A stretch of 64,000 nt of DNA from Azospirillum oryzae (GCF_900177515.1 NZ_FXAK01000004.1:279187-343186); one strand, 5' to 3'; positions 18,354-26,650 are shown, numbered from the stretch's first letter. Numbers and translations: made by a program. Notes: a model not told the origin generated them from the letters alone.

Positions 18354-19583
18354 ATGAAAATGCCAGTGCGCAAGGTCACTTACCGCCTCTATCCGTCGCG
18401 GACTCAATCCGTGGCCTTGAGCGCTGCCTTGCGTCTGCACCAACAGCTGTACAACGCTGCCCTGGAGCAGCGGATCGACGCCTACCGTCGCCGTGGCGTG
18501 TCGCTGACCTATGCCGACCAGTGCCACGACCTGACCGCCCTGCGTCAGGAGTGTCCGGAGTTCGCGACGCTTAACTGCTCCTCGCAACAGGTCACGCTGC
18601 GCCGGCTCGACAAGGCCTTCAAGGCGTTCTTCGAGCGCGTGAAAACCAAGGGTGCGGCGGCGGGCTTTCCGCGTTTCAAGAGTTTGGCCCGCTTCCCCGG
18701 CTTTGGCTTTAAGTCGCACGGCGACGGCTGGCGCTTTACGCCCGGCGTGGAGTGGCGCCATGGCAAGCTGCGCCTCCAGGGCGTCGGCACGATCAAGGCG
18801 CGCGGACAGGCCCGCCAGGGTGGCCTCATCAAGGCGAGCGAACTGCTGCACCGTGACGGCGCCTGGCATCTGTCGCTGACCCTGGAGTGCCCCGACATCA
18901 CCCGCTCGTCCGGGACTGAGGCGGTCGCCTTCGACTGGGGTACGGAGACCTTCGCCACGCTGGCCGTCGGCGAAGAGGACGCACCCACGATGGAGACAGT
19001 CGAGAACCCGCGATGGTACCGTCATGAGCAGCAGCGCATCACCGACCTTCAGCAGGCGGTCAGTCGCAAGCGCCAGGGTTCGAACCGGCGCCGCAAGGCC
19101 GCACGCCGACTGGCGAAGGCGCGCGCCCGCACCGCACGTCGCCGTCTCGACTGGCAGCACAAGCTGTCGTCCGACCTCGTCAAGCGATTCGCCCTGATCG
19201 CGATGGAACAGCTGTCGGTCGCCGCCATGACCCGATCCGCCGCTGGAACCGTGGACGCACCCGGCAAGCGGGTTGCTCAGAAAGCGGGGCTGAACCGGGA
19301 GATCCTCGACACGGCTCCCTCTCAGTTCTTGTCGCTGGTGCGGTACAAAGTGCAGGAAACTGGCACCGCACGCCTGATCGAAGCGCCGACACGCCGGCTG
19401 AAGCCATCACAGACCTGTCCATGCTGCGGCACGGTCCGAAAGAAGGCCCTCAGCGAGCGTGTGCACAGATGTGACGTGTGCGGGACGACCTTGCCCCGTG
19501 ACTTCGCGTCGGCATGGGTTGTCTTGAGGTACGCTCATGGCGTTCTCAAGGCGAACGGGTCGGAACGGCCCGATGCGGAGTAA
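18354..19583 (+). CDS. tnpB: TnpB RNA-guided nuclease (copy 1)
   Basis: 409 residues from the ATG at 18354 (MKMPVRKVTYRLYPSRTQSV, the standard TnpB opening). The RuvC acids are all present: D194 in AFDWGTETFATLA, E285 in AMEQLSVAAM and D383 in LPRDFASAWVV. A CPCC...CDVC zinc ribbon (C355-C376) lies before the last Asp. The N-terminal wedge/REC part is of normal size. TnpB proteins cut DNA guided by an RNA transcribed from the element right end, retaining the element at donor sites. The partner tnpA is encoded divergently and carries a damaged metal site, so this nuclease may now act alone. Nothing in the frame suggests decay. Confidence 0.93.
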   Translation: MKMPVRKVTYRLYPSRTQSVALSAALRLHQQLYNAALEQRIDAYRRRGVSLTYADQCHDLTALRQECPEFATLNCSSQQVTLRRLDKAFKAFFERVKTKGAAAGFPRFKSLARFPGFGFKSHGDGWRFTPGVEWRHGKLRLQGVGTIKARGQARQGGLIKASELLHRDGAWHLSLTLECPDITRSSGTEAVAFDWGTETFATLAVGEEDAPTMETVENPRWYRHEQQRITDLQQAVSRKRQGSNRRRKAARRLAKARARTARRRLDWQHKLSSDLVKRFALIAMEQLSVAAMTRSAAGTVDAPGKRVAQKAGLNREILDTAPSQFLSLVRYKVQETGTARLIEAPTRRLKPSQTCPCCGTVRKKALSERVHRCDVCGTTLPRDFASAWVVLRYAHGVLKANGSERPDAE

Positions 19584-19593
19584 TGCCCGCGAA

Positions 19594-19622
19594 ACCACCT
19601 CCATTCGCGGAATGGGGGCGGT
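19594..19622 (+). ncRNA. candidate 3-prime end of the TnpB guide RNA / element right end
   Basis: A hairpin with 13-base arms (19594-19606 and 19610-19622; perfect 6-base core CCATTC/GAATGG, the rest with G-U pairs) and loop GCG starts 11 bases after the tnpB stop. IS605 right ends encode such a stem at the 3-prime part of the reRNA/omegaRNA, with the guide immediately after the element end. Host sequence after 19622 would then be the guide. Inference from element architecture. Confidence 0.35.
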
Positions 19623-19668
19623 AGTTCATTGTTATTCAGGCAGGACAGACGGCGCAGAAGGCGTATCC

Positions 19669-19782
19669 ATGCGGCAGTTCGACCCCGATTCCAACCCGAT
19701 GACCGAGGCCGATTACGGCATCGTGCTGGGCCTGTTCATCGGCATCTATCTCGGCCTCCTGGTGGTGTCGGCGCTTCCCTGA
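19669..19782 (+). CDS. 37-residue single-pass membrane peptide
   Basis: The ATG at 19669 opens a 37-residue frame: a charged N-terminus with MTEADYG, then one hydrophobic helix (IVLGLFIGIYLGLLVVSALP) running to the C-terminus. Purines (CAGAAGG) precede the start at a suitable distance. It ends 18 bases before the stop of the convergent LuxR gene. Composition fits a small membrane protein; no family is recognised. The alternative is a chance frame, but the clean topology makes coding more likely than not. Confidence 0.5.
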   Translation: MRQFDPDSNPMTEADYGIVLGLFIGIYLGLLVVSALP

Positions 19783-19800
19783 GCCTCATTGCCCTAACCA

Positions 19801-21003
19801 TTACGACCCCTCCGGCAGCATCAGACAGCGGTTGACCAGGTTCATCAGCTCGCTCTGGCGGGTGGTTCCGGTCTTGGCGAAGATGCTGCGCAACTGGCTG
19901 CGCACGGTGCTGATCGCCACGCCGCGGCGGTCGCCGATCTCGGCCGGGGTCAGGTCGGCCAGCAGGTCGATGACCAGGGCGGCCTCCACCGGCGTCAGGC
20001 CGAACAGGCCGCCCAGCCGCACCCCCAGCCCCGGCGCCACGGCGGCCGGATCGACGATGTAGACCACCGCCCGGATGCGGGCGCCGTCTCCTCCCCCGCC
20101 GCCGGCATCGCCGAACGGCCCCGCCGCCTCGGGCGACAGCGGCAGAACGGTCAGCAGATAGGGCGCCCGGCCGGACGGGCGCGACACCCGGAGGTCGGCC
20201 GCCTCGCCCCGGCGCGCTGCGGCGGTCCTGGCGCCGGCCGACACCGCCGCCTCCAGCGCATGGGCAAGCCGACGCGCCTCGGACGCCTGTTCGGCCTGCA
20301 GGCGCCCCTGCTGAAGCCGCAGCCCGTCCCGCGCGTCGGCCATCGCCTGTCCGGCCCGGTTCAGGCAGAGGATCCGTCCGGCGGCGTCGAGCAGCGCGAC
20401 CCCCATCGGCAGGCGGTCGATCATCCGGCCGCTCCACAGGACCTCCTCCTCCCGGCCGTCCTGGCGTGACAGCAGCCTGACGCGCAGCCGGATCGCCCGC
20501 TGAAGATGCGGAGCGCAGCCCTGCAGGAGCCGCACCGTCTCGTCGGGGAAGGGAGAAGTGTCGGCCGGGCGGAACAGGCTCAGCACCGGCTGCATCGGCG
20601 TCAACTCGCCGCCGTCGGACAGGGAAACGGAACACAACCGCCCCATTCCCTGCTCCTCCAACATCTCGTTGAAGATCATCGAACGGCGCAGTTCCGCCTC
20701 CGGCACCAGTTCCTCTCCACGGCGAACCACGCAGCGGCTCAGCAGGCCGCGCGCCGCCGCCGCATTGGCCCAAAGGTCGCGATGGCGGAAATGGGTCATG
20801 TAATCGCCAAGCAATGCGTCTGAGATGTTGTGGCGGGCCCACAGCGCCGCAGTCCGGCTGTCGTGATGGGGGGCGGTGGTGAACAGGAAGCCGTGCGTCG
20901 CATCGGTCAAGCCGCAGAGCCGTTCCAGGATGGCGGCCCAGCGCTCCGGAAAGGTCACCGCGTCGTAGATGTCCTCGATCAGCGAGTCCGCAGCTTGCGC
21001 CAT
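19801..21003 (-). CDS. LuxR family transcriptional regulator
   Basis: 400 residues from the ATG at 21003 (MAQAADSLIEDIYDAVTFPE); a 26-residue longer form is possible. The C-terminal LuxR-type helix-turn-helix spans about 335-395 with LTPVEAALVIDLLADLTPAE, IGDRRGVAISTVRSQLRSIF and AKTGTTRQSELMNL. The N-terminal 200 residues have the DAVTFPERWAAILERLCGLT opening seen in many alphaproteobacterial LuxR proteins of unknown ligand; a PAS-like segment lies near 200-270 (GVALLDAAGRILCLNRAGQA). There is no receiver or autoinducer domain that I recognise. It is divergent from the degenerate receiver gene at 21194, which may be functionally linked. Confidence 0.9.
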   Translation of the reverse strand: MAQAADSLIEDIYDAVTFPERWAAILERLCGLTDATHGFLFTTAPHHDSRTAALWARHNISDALLGDYMTHFRHRDLWANAAAARGLLSRCVVRRGEELVPEAELRRSMIFNEMLEEQGMGRLCSVSLSDGGELTPMQPVLSLFRPADTSPFPDETVRLLQGCAPHLQRAIRLRVRLLSRQDGREEEVLWSGRMIDRLPMGVALLDAAGRILCLNRAGQAMADARDGLRLQQGRLQAEQASEARRLAHALEAAVSAGARTAAARRGEAADLRVSRPSGRAPYLLTVLPLSPEAAGPFGDAGGGGGDGARIRAVVYIVDPAAVAPGLGVRLGGLFGLTPVEAALVIDLLADLTPAEIGDRRGVAISTVRSQLRSIFAKTGTTRQSELMNLVNRCLMLPEGS

Positions 21004-21193
21004 GGGGGAAATCCTCCGCTCGACAACAATTCCCCGTAGGCAATCGCCCACGCTCAAGACCAACTGGTTGCGTATGACCATCGGCCGAGTGTTTCGTCCG
21101 TCATGTGAAGGATGCGGTCGCTGGGATTTTCCTCAAAAGTTGTTGGATCACCCCTGCCGGAAACAGGAGCCATCGAAGCGGAGCAAGGCCCCC

Positions 21194-21682
21194 ATGACGG
21201 ACGACTGCGGAATGGACGACGCCATCCTGCCGGCGGTCTGCCGGCCGGTCCTGTGCAGGATCGGGGACCGGGTGCGCTGGGCACTGGTCGCCGACCGCAA
21301 TCCGCTGCTGCGCGAAGGGCTGCGGCTTTATCTGGAAACGCTGGGGTGGCGGGTCGTGGCGGGCGGCACGATGGACGAAGGGCTGGCGCTGCTGGCGCGG
21401 GGTCCCCTGGTTCCCGACCTGATCGTGGTGGGGGAGACGGGTCCGGAGCGCCGGGGAGCTTGCGGGCCGTGGCCCTCGGCCTTCGACCGGCTGGCGGCGA
21501 TGCGCGGTGCCGTGCGCCCCGTCCTGCTGTCGATTGCCGCGGCGAATCACGACTTGACGGTCCGGGCCCGCGACCGCGGCTTGGAGGCCATCCACATCGA
21601 CATGCCGCCGCTGAACCTGGAGGAACTGCTGCTGAGCTGCGTCCGCCGGATCGAACGGGGCGAGGGTGCGGGGGTGAGATGA
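21194..21682 (+). CDS. degenerate response-regulator receiver protein
   Basis: 162 residues from the ATG at 21194. The receiver fold is suggested by VRWALVADRNPLLREGLRLY (acidic-pocket strand reduced to one Asp), LETLGWRVVAGGTMDEGLAL, PDLIVVGETG and a C-terminal LNLEELLLSCVRRIE helix. The position of the phosphoacceptor Asp is Gly (LIVVGET) and the conserved Lys before the last helix is replaced (HIDMPPLN). It therefore probably cannot be phosphorylated in the usual way. It has no output domain. Divergent from the LuxR gene across 190 bases; it might act as a protein-interaction partner. Not a frameshift product. Confidence 0.65.
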   Translation: MTDDCGMDDAILPAVCRPVLCRIGDRVRWALVADRNPLLREGLRLYLETLGWRVVAGGTMDEGLALLARGPLVPDLIVVGETGPERRGACGPWPSAFDRLAAMRGAVRPVLLSIAAANHDLTVRARDRGLEAIHIDMPPLNLEELLLSCVRRIERGEGAGVR

Positions 21683-21756
21683 CGGCGTGGGATGAAGATA
21701 TATTTTCATGAAACCATATCATCTTATCGATGCGTGATCTGCTTTGTTGACGGGGC

Positions 21757-22254
21757 ATGAATTGGTTCTGTGACGAGATGCTGGGCCGGCTCGCCCGCCT
21801 GCTGCGGGCTGCCGGCCACGACACCGCCCTGGCACCGGCCGGCACAGCCGACCGTGCGCTGCTCGACCGGGCGCGGGCGGAAGGGCGCATCCTGCTGACC
21901 CGCGACCGCCGGCTGGCAGAGACCGCCGGCCGACACGGATGCCTGCTGCGCGGCCAGTCGGTGGAGGAGCAGGCCCGCTCGCTGACCGCCGCCTACCCGG
22001 TCGATTGGCTGCAGGCCCCCTTCACCCGCTGCCTGATCGACAACTGCCTGCTGCGCCCGGCGCCGCCGGACAGGCTGGCGGAGGTTCCGCCGGGCGCCTG
22101 CGGCCTGACCGCTCCGTTCGGCAGTGCCTCCAACGGAAGTACTTTGACGAGTTGCCCCTGCTGCGGCCGGCTCTATTGGCCGGGCAGCCATGTCCGCCGC
22201 CTGACCGGCACCCTCCGGCGGCTGGCGCAGGCTGAAAGGCCGCATCCGGGTTGA
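21757..22254 (+). CDS. Mut7-C RNase-domain protein
   Basis: 165 residues. The N-terminal PIN-like fold opens with MNWFCDEMLGRLARLLRAAG and continues with ILLTRDRRLAE, which carries the acids of the predicted nuclease site. The C-terminal zinc ribbon is formed by CLIDNC and SCPCCGRLYWPGSHVRR. This is the domain order of Mut7-C proteins (PF01927), predicted RNases of unknown target. Its stop codon at 22254 is 93 bases before the gmhB start. Intact and of usual length. Confidence 0.88.
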   Translation: MNWFCDEMLGRLARLLRAAGHDTALAPAGTADRALLDRARAEGRILLTRDRRLAETAGRHGCLLRGQSVEEQARSLTAAYPVDWLQAPFTRCLIDNCLLRPAPPDRLAEVPPGACGLTAPFGSASNGSTLTSCPCCGRLYWPGSHVRRLTGTLRRLAQAERPHPG

Positions 22255-22340
22255 GCATCCGGGTTGACAACGGCGGCTCCTGGGCGGCTTTTCAACCGGA
22301 CCGAACCGCAAGTTTGCCACCGCGAGAAAGACGGTCCGTC

Positions 22341-22379
22341 TCCATCATGCCCGCCTCCATCATGCCCGCCTCCATCATG
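22341..22379. repeat. 2.6 tandem copies of a 15-bp unit at the gmhB start
   Basis: TCCATCATGCCCGCC occurs at 22341-22355 and 22356-22370, with a partial third copy to 22379. Each copy brings an in-frame ATG, giving three possible gmhB starts and a repeated MPASI peptide. Copy-number change by 15 bases would keep the frame. Confidence 0.9.
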
Positions 22380-22964
22380 TCCGACGAGTCACACCCGGCC
22401 CCAAACGCCGATCGCCGCAGAGCCGCCTTCTTCGACCGCGACGGCGTGCTGAACGAGGACATCGGCTTCGCCCACCGCCCCGACCAGATCACCTGGATGC
22501 CGGGGGCGAGGGAGGCGGTGAAGCGGCTGAACGACGCCGGCTTCCTGGTCTTCGTCGTCACCAACCAGGCCGGCGTCGCCCGCGGCCTCTACGGCGAGGA
22601 GCATGTGCGGACCCTGCATCGCTGGATGCAGCAGGAACTGCAGGCCGTCGGCGCCCATGTCGACGCCTTCTACCATTGCCCACACCATCCCGAGCATGGC
22701 GAGCCGCCCTATCGGACCGACTGTGCCTGCCGCAAGCCGGAGCCCGGAATGCTGCTGCAGGCGATGGCCGAGTGGCCGGTGGAACCGAAGGGCAGCTTCC
22801 TGATCGGCGACCGCGACACCGACCTGCAGGCGGCGCAGCGGGCGGGCATCGAAGGCACGCTCTACCGCGGCGGCGACCTCGACGCCGTCGTCGCCGGGAT
22901 CCTGACGCGCTCCACGGAGGACGTGACGGAACGTGTCAATGCGAATGAGACAGCTGGGATTTGA
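22347..22964 (+). CDS. gmhB: D-glycero-D-manno-heptose 1,7-bisphosphate 7-phosphatase-like HAD protein
   Basis: 205 residues from 22347; ATGs at 22362 and 22377 are equally placed because a 15-bp repeat multiplies the start. HAD motif I is AAFFDRDGVLNED, motif II VFVVTNQAGVARG, the zinc loop CPHHPEHGEPPYRTDCACRK and motif IV LIGDRDTDLQAAQRAG. These are diagnostic of the GmhB/HisB-N group, which dephosphorylates heptose bisphosphate in LPS heptose synthesis (other sugar or histidinol phosphates are possible). The last codons (about 14 residues after TRSTEDV) and the stop come from a MITE-like inverted repeat, so the original C-terminus has been replaced. The catalytic core is complete. Confidence 0.88.
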   Translation: MPASIMPASIMSDESHPAPNADRRRAAFFDRDGVLNEDIGFAHRPDQITWMPGAREAVKRLNDAGFLVFVVTNQAGVARGLYGEEHVRTLHRWMQQELQAVGAHVDAFYHCPHHPEHGEPPYRTDCACRKPEPGMLLQAMAEWPVEPKGSFLIGDRDTDLQAAQRAGIEGTLYRGGDLDAVVAGILTRSTEDVTERVNANETAGI

Positions 22965-23149
22965 GTTCAAGCTCGGGATCGGGACCCACCCCAAGGGGTG
23001 GGACGGAAGGGCCTTGTGCGACCTGAGCTCGCCGGCATCCTGAAAGCGGACGGACGCGGCGACCAGCTTGCTGGCGCCTCCGATCACGCAAGTGTCCCGA
23101 GCTTGAACTGAAATCCCGTCTGTTTCATTCGCGTTGACACGTACCGTCA
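22924..23149. mobile_element. 226-bp MITE-like element with 55-bp terminal inverted repeats
   Basis: Arms at 22924-22978 and 23095-23149 match at 49 of 55 positions in inverted orientation; both start TGACGG and share ACGTGTCAA and CAGTTCAAGCTCGGGA-like blocks. The 116-base centre has no gene. Size, long terminal repeats and lack of coding capacity fit a miniature inverted-repeat element. I did not find a target duplication. The left arm forms the last codons of gmhB. Confidence 0.75.
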
Positions 23150-23366
23150 TGTGCTTCTGGGGATGATGACCTTGGCATTTCTCCAACACCTTCGGCTCGC
23201 TGCAGCACCGGAGCGGGGGAAAAAGGCGCAGCAACGGACCGCCACCGCAACCGGCGCTGCCCGCCGTATGCCGAGCCATTCTCGCGCATATTCATCAGAC
23301 CGCGCCGATCCGATGTCCCTGTTGTCGGTGCTGGCTCGGGCTGCGTCCCGCGAGGTGGTGTACGAG

Positions 23367-23430
23367 CTGTGGGTAAGCGGCCCGCCGAAGCGCCCCCAAA
23401 AGCTGGCGTAGGCGGGCCGCTTATCCACAG
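23367..23430. repeat. subterminal 20-bp inverted repeat of the IS256 element
   Basis: CTGTGGGTAAGCGGCCCGCC (23367-23386) pairs with its complement at 23411-23430 with one mismatch across a 24-base spacer. It sits between the left terminal repeat and the transposase start. The same structure is at 34862-34925 in the other copy. It would form a strong hairpin able to block read-through into the transposase gene or bind transposase. Confidence 0.85.
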
Positions 23431-23500
23431 CGGGGCGGTCATCGAAGATCTCCGGTAGGTTCGGGTTGCAACACCTTGAACGCTGCTGGAGAGAACCTCG

Positions 23501-24697
23501 ATGACCATGGACAGAATGGCGCTTCACGAGCTTCTGGAGAAGGGCTCGGATACGGATCTTCTGCGCGAAATGATCGGCTACGTCGCGCAGAGCTTGATGA
23601 ACCTGGAGGTGGACAGCCTGTGCGGCGCCGAGCATGGCGAACGCACAGCCGAGCGCGTCAACCAGCGCAACGGCTACCGGGAGCGGGCCTGGGATACCCG
23701 GGCCGGAACCATCCCCTTGCAGATCCCCAAGCTGCGCAAGGGCTCCTATTTCCCTGGCTTTCTCGAGCCGCGCCGGACAGCGGAGAAGGCGCTCACGGCG
23801 GTCATTCAGGAAGCCTACATCCAGGGCGTCTCGACGCGCAGTGTCGATGAGCTGGTCAAGGCCATGGGGATGACCGGCATCTCCAAGAGCCAGGTCAGCC
23901 GCTTGTGCGCTGACATCGACGAGCGGGTGCAGTCCTTCCTGAACCGACCACTGGAGGGTGACTGGCCCTACCTGTGGATCGACGCCACCTACGTGAAGGT
24001 GCGCGAAGCCGGGCGCATCGTCTCGGTGGCGGTGATAATCGCGGTGGCCGTGAACACCGATGGGCGGCGCGAGGTGCTGGGCATGGACATCGGGCCTTCC
24101 GAGGCTGAGGTGTTCTGGACCAAGTTCCTGCGCGCGCTGATGCGGCGCGGCCTGCGCGGCGTGAAGCTGGTCATCTCGGACGCGCATGAGGGCCTCAAGG
24201 CGGCCGCCGCGAAGGTGTTCGGGGCGGCGTGGCAGAGGTGCCGGATCCATTTTTATCGCAATGCGATGGCACACGTGGCTGCACCGCAACGCACGATGGT
24301 GGCAGCGGCGATCCGCACGGCTTTCGCCCAGGAGACCGCCAAGGCCGCCCACCGGCAATGGCGCCAAGTCGCCGATAGCCTGCGCGAGCGCTTCCCCAAG
24401 CTTGCCACGCTGATGGACGAGGCCGAACACGACGTCCTCGCCTACATGGACTTCCATCCCGACCATTGGACCAAGATCAGCTCGACCAATCCCCTCGAGC
24501 GCGTCAACGGCGAGGTCAAGCGGCGCACCGACGTCGTCGTCATATTCCCCAATGAAGCGGCGATCTTCCGACTGGGAGGGGCCATCCTGCTGGAGCAAAA
24601 TGATGAGTGGGCGGCCAGCCGCCGCTACATGAGCTTGGAGACCATGACGCCGTTGGGGCATACTGACGTCTCCAGGTTGTCCGCTGTGGCAACCTGA
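23501..24697 (+). CDS. IS256 family transposase, copy 1
   Basis: 398 residues, starting at the ATG after CTGGAGAGAACCTCG. The Mutator-type DDE triad is in place: first Asp in [10 protein letters not shown] (about residue 165), second in [10 protein letters not shown] (about 227), and the Glu in [15 protein letters not shown] (about 335). Length and motif order match intact IS256 transposases. It differs from the 33595 copy at one residue (Thr in place of Ala in [10 protein letters not shown]), due to one base. The gene fills most of a complete element with target duplication, so it is probably active or recently so. Confidence 0.96.
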   Translation: MTMDRMALHELLEKGSDTDLLREMIGYVAQSLMNLEVDSLCGAEHGERTAERVNQRNGYRERAWDTRAGTIPLQIPKLRKGSYFPGFLEPRRTAEKALTAVIQEAYIQGVSTRSVDELVKAMGMTGISKSQVSRLCADIDERVQSFLNRPLEGDWPYLWIDATYVKVREAGRIVSVAVIIAVAVNTDGRREVLGMDIGPSEAEVFWTKFLRALMRRGLRGVKLVISDAHEGLKAAAAKVFGAAWQRCRIHFYRNAMAHVAAPQRTMVAAAIRTAFAQETAKAAHRQWRQVADSLRERFPKLATLMDEAEHDVLAYMDFHPDHWTKISSTNPLERVNGEVKRRTDVVVIFPNEAAIFRLGGAILLEQNDEWAASRRYMSLETMTPLGHTDVSRLSAVAT

Positions 24698-24875
24698 TCC
24701 GGCCCAACCTGCCGGAGAGCGATGACAAACCACTTCGCTCGTACACCACGTGCCGGGGCACGATCCTGGCTCGTCCCGCACAGGCGTCAATAGAACTGCC
24801 AAAGCAGTGCTAGCTTGGCGTTATTTGGCGAACACTGATCATGCTGCCCTCAAGATCCACCAAGACGGAGTAAGA

Positions 24876-25805
24876 TTACCTGCTTCCAGCTCCCCATACG
24901 CGTACGAAGTCCACTTCCATAGAAAGGTGGTCGGGGGTTGATGCGCTTGAGCGCCGCCACGGTGGGAACATGTCACCGTCCATTGCGTAGTTCAGCCTAA
25001 TTCCCATAGGCACGTTGAACCACGCGGCGTCTTCACCTTCAATTGAGCCCGCCGGCTGCCCGTCCAACAGTAGAGTGATGCGACATGGACTCCAGTCAAT
25101 GCTGTAGCTCCGCCACTCTTCTGGGTCAAGAGTCGAGGAGAGGAGGCGGATCTCCCGGCCGTTTCCTAGATAATCGCGAAGATGTAAAGTCGCCTCCCAT
25201 GGGCGGCCGTCGGCATGCCCGGAGACCTCAAAGAGGTCGATTTCGGCACCGCTTTTCTCTGCCCGTCTGCGTCCGTCGGCAACGTAAAGCCAAATCGCCG
25301 GGAACATGCCGCGACCGGTACCGACAAGCCTCGCTCGCACCTCAACGCGACCGTAGAGGAACGAAAAGCGGTCCTTGTCCGTGATCAGGATTCCACCGCT
25401 CCATTTGGGGGATGGCACGATGCCGCGCGACGCAAGGTCGCGGGCCAGGTCTGCCGGCGTGCGAAATGCCGATATCTTTAGTACGCCATTCGCGACCTCG
25501 AATGGACTGTAGGACGGGTGTTCATTTGGGTTGACGTTCCAAGATGAACCGCCAAAATCAACATACCCGGTGAGAGGGTCCTGCCAAAAATCGTTGGCTC
25601 GCCACTTGCCTGCCTGTCTCTGAGTAGTAAAATCAAGCGGCGTATCGAACTCCTCGGCAAAGAGAAGGGGACCTAGCCTAGGAGACGGCCCTGGGCACAC
25701 TCCGCCAGTTGCCGGGTGAAGTGGTAGGAGAATAAAAATTGCCAAAGCTGCGAATGCTCTGGCGAGAAATGCGGTGAATTCGGCGTGGCCGTGTTGGCGT
25801 CCCAT
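24876..25805 (-). CDS. secreted GH16-family glycoside hydrolase
   Basis: 309 residues with a hydrophobic N-terminal export signal (LARAFAALAIFILLPLHPAT). The GH16 jelly-roll signature is seen in LLFAEEFDTPLDF, the substrate-cleft strand YGRVEVRARLVGTGRGMFPA and the catalytic AEIDLFEVSGH (nucleophile and acid/base Glu in E-x-D-x-x-E). It ends MEVDFVRVWG, as in other family members. GH16 enzymes cut beta-glucans, galactans or succinoglycan-type polymers (ExoK, ExsH). As the last gene of the EPS operon it likely trims or releases the polymer in the periplasm or outside. It starts 3 bases after the GT2 stop. Confidence 0.9.
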   Translation of the reverse strand: MGRQHGHAEFTAFLARAFAALAIFILLPLHPATGGVCPGPSPRLGPLLFAEEFDTPLDFTTQRQAGKWRANDFWQDPLTGYVDFGGSSWNVNPNEHPSYSPFEVANGVLKISAFRTPADLARDLASRGIVPSPKWSGGILITDKDRFSFLYGRVEVRARLVGTGRGMFPAIWLYVADGRRRAEKSGAEIDLFEVSGHADGRPWEATLHLRDYLGNGREIRLLSSTLDPEEWRSYSIDWSPCRITLLLDGQPAGSIEGEDAAWFNVPMGIRLNYAMDGDMFPPWRRSSASTPDHLSMEVDFVRVWGAGSR

Positions 25806-25808
25806 CGT

Positions 25809-26642
25809 TCAGGTGCGCTCCACGGCTATGCGCCGCGATTTCATCCCTTCGACCAAAGATGTCGGCACAAGCAGGCGGACGGTGCTTCGAACTATCCCTG
25901 CCCAGGCTTGCCAGCGCCACGCCCGCTCCGGAAAGTAGCGGAGTTGGACACGCAGCCGCGCCCGCCTCTGAGCGTTGATTCCGGCCCGCGAGAGTCCCGT
26001 ACGGCACAGGCGGAAATCGACCAGGATCTCGGGAAGATTGGCTAAGTCGAAACGGGCAGCCAAGCGACAGAAGAGATCGTAGTCCTCCGCCGTGCGGAGC
26101 CGTTCATCCCATAAGCCGACCTCGCGCAGAGCGTCGACACGGAACATTACGCTTGAGTTCACGATCGGGCTGTCGAAGCAGAGATCTCGGCGGACCGTCT
26201 CTGGGTCGGAGGAAGGATAAAGCACACGCCGCACGACGGCTAGAGTGTGCTCGTCAACCGCGTTTGCCCAGGATCCGACTGCGGCAACACACGAGTGAGT
26301 ATTCAGATATGCGGCCTGCTTTTCGAAACGTTCCGGGTGCGCGATATCATCAGCATCAAGGACCGCGGCGTAGCGGTAGCCTTCCGCGAGAATATGTCGG
26401 AGCGCGCGGTTACGGGTAGCGGAGACACCCAGGTTGCAGTGGTTGCGGATCACCTCCACCCAATCTGGCACGCACCCAAATGCGTTGCGCAGCACCATCT
26501 CTGCCGGGGTTCCGCTGGCATCGTCAACTACAAAAAGATGCACGGGAACTGTGCTCGCGAGAACGCTTGCTACGGCGTCTGGCAGGGTGCCGTCGGCGTT
26601 ATAAGCGGCCATGATTACCGCTATGTCGGGAGTCTTAACCAT
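25809..26642 (-). CDS. GT2 family glycosyltransferase
   Basis: 277 residues from the ATG at 26642 (MVKTPDIAVIMAAYNADGTL); a start 27 bases upstream would overlap the wzy-like gene by 19 bases. GT-A motifs are clear: AVIMAAYNADGTL, FVVDDASG, the DXD-like VLDADDIAHPERF, and RTAEDYDLFCRLA as the catalytic-base region. Such enzymes add single sugars to lipid-linked repeat units at the inner membrane. It lies between wzy-like and GH16 genes in a tightly packed operon. Donor and acceptor are not predictable. Confidence 0.92.
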   Translation of the reverse strand: MVKTPDIAVIMAAYNADGTLPDAVASVLASTVPVHLFVVDDASGTPAEMVLRNAFGCVPDWVEVIRNHCNLGVSATRNRALRHILAEGYRYAAVLDADDIAHPERFEKQAAYLNTHSCVAAVGSWANAVDEHTLAVVRRVLYPSSDPETVRRDLCFDSPIVNSSVMFRVDALREVGLWDERLRTAEDYDLFCRLAARFDLANLPEILVDFRLCRTGLSRAGINAQRRARLRVQLRYFPERAWRWQAWAGIVRSTVRLLVPTSLVEGMKSRRIAVERT

Positions 26643-26650
26643 GTTCCGTC

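Larger units (their letters stand above)
17903..19622. mobile_element. IS200/IS605-type element with divergent tnpA and tnpB
   Basis: Divergently oriented tnpA (minus) and tnpB (plus) start within 40 bases of each other, the IS605 arrangement. The right end is probably just past the hairpin at 19594-19622; the left end lies somewhere below 17903 and I could not fix it. IS605 elements carry no terminal inverted repeats or target duplication, so boundaries need comparison with an empty site. Confidence 0.75.
23339..24765 (+). mobile_element. IS256-family insertion sequence, copy 1
   Basis: The element is 1427 bp. Its ends (GGCTGCGTCCCGCGAGGTGG at the left and, inverted, GATCGTGCCCCGGCACGTGG at the right) share the inner block GTGGTGTACGAGC, giving imperfect 29-bp terminal repeats. 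It is flanked by a perfect 8-bp duplication CTGGCTCG (23331-23338 and 24766-24773), the length expected for IS256. Boundaries were fixed by comparison with the second copy at 33527-34953, which has the same length. Confidence 0.95.
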
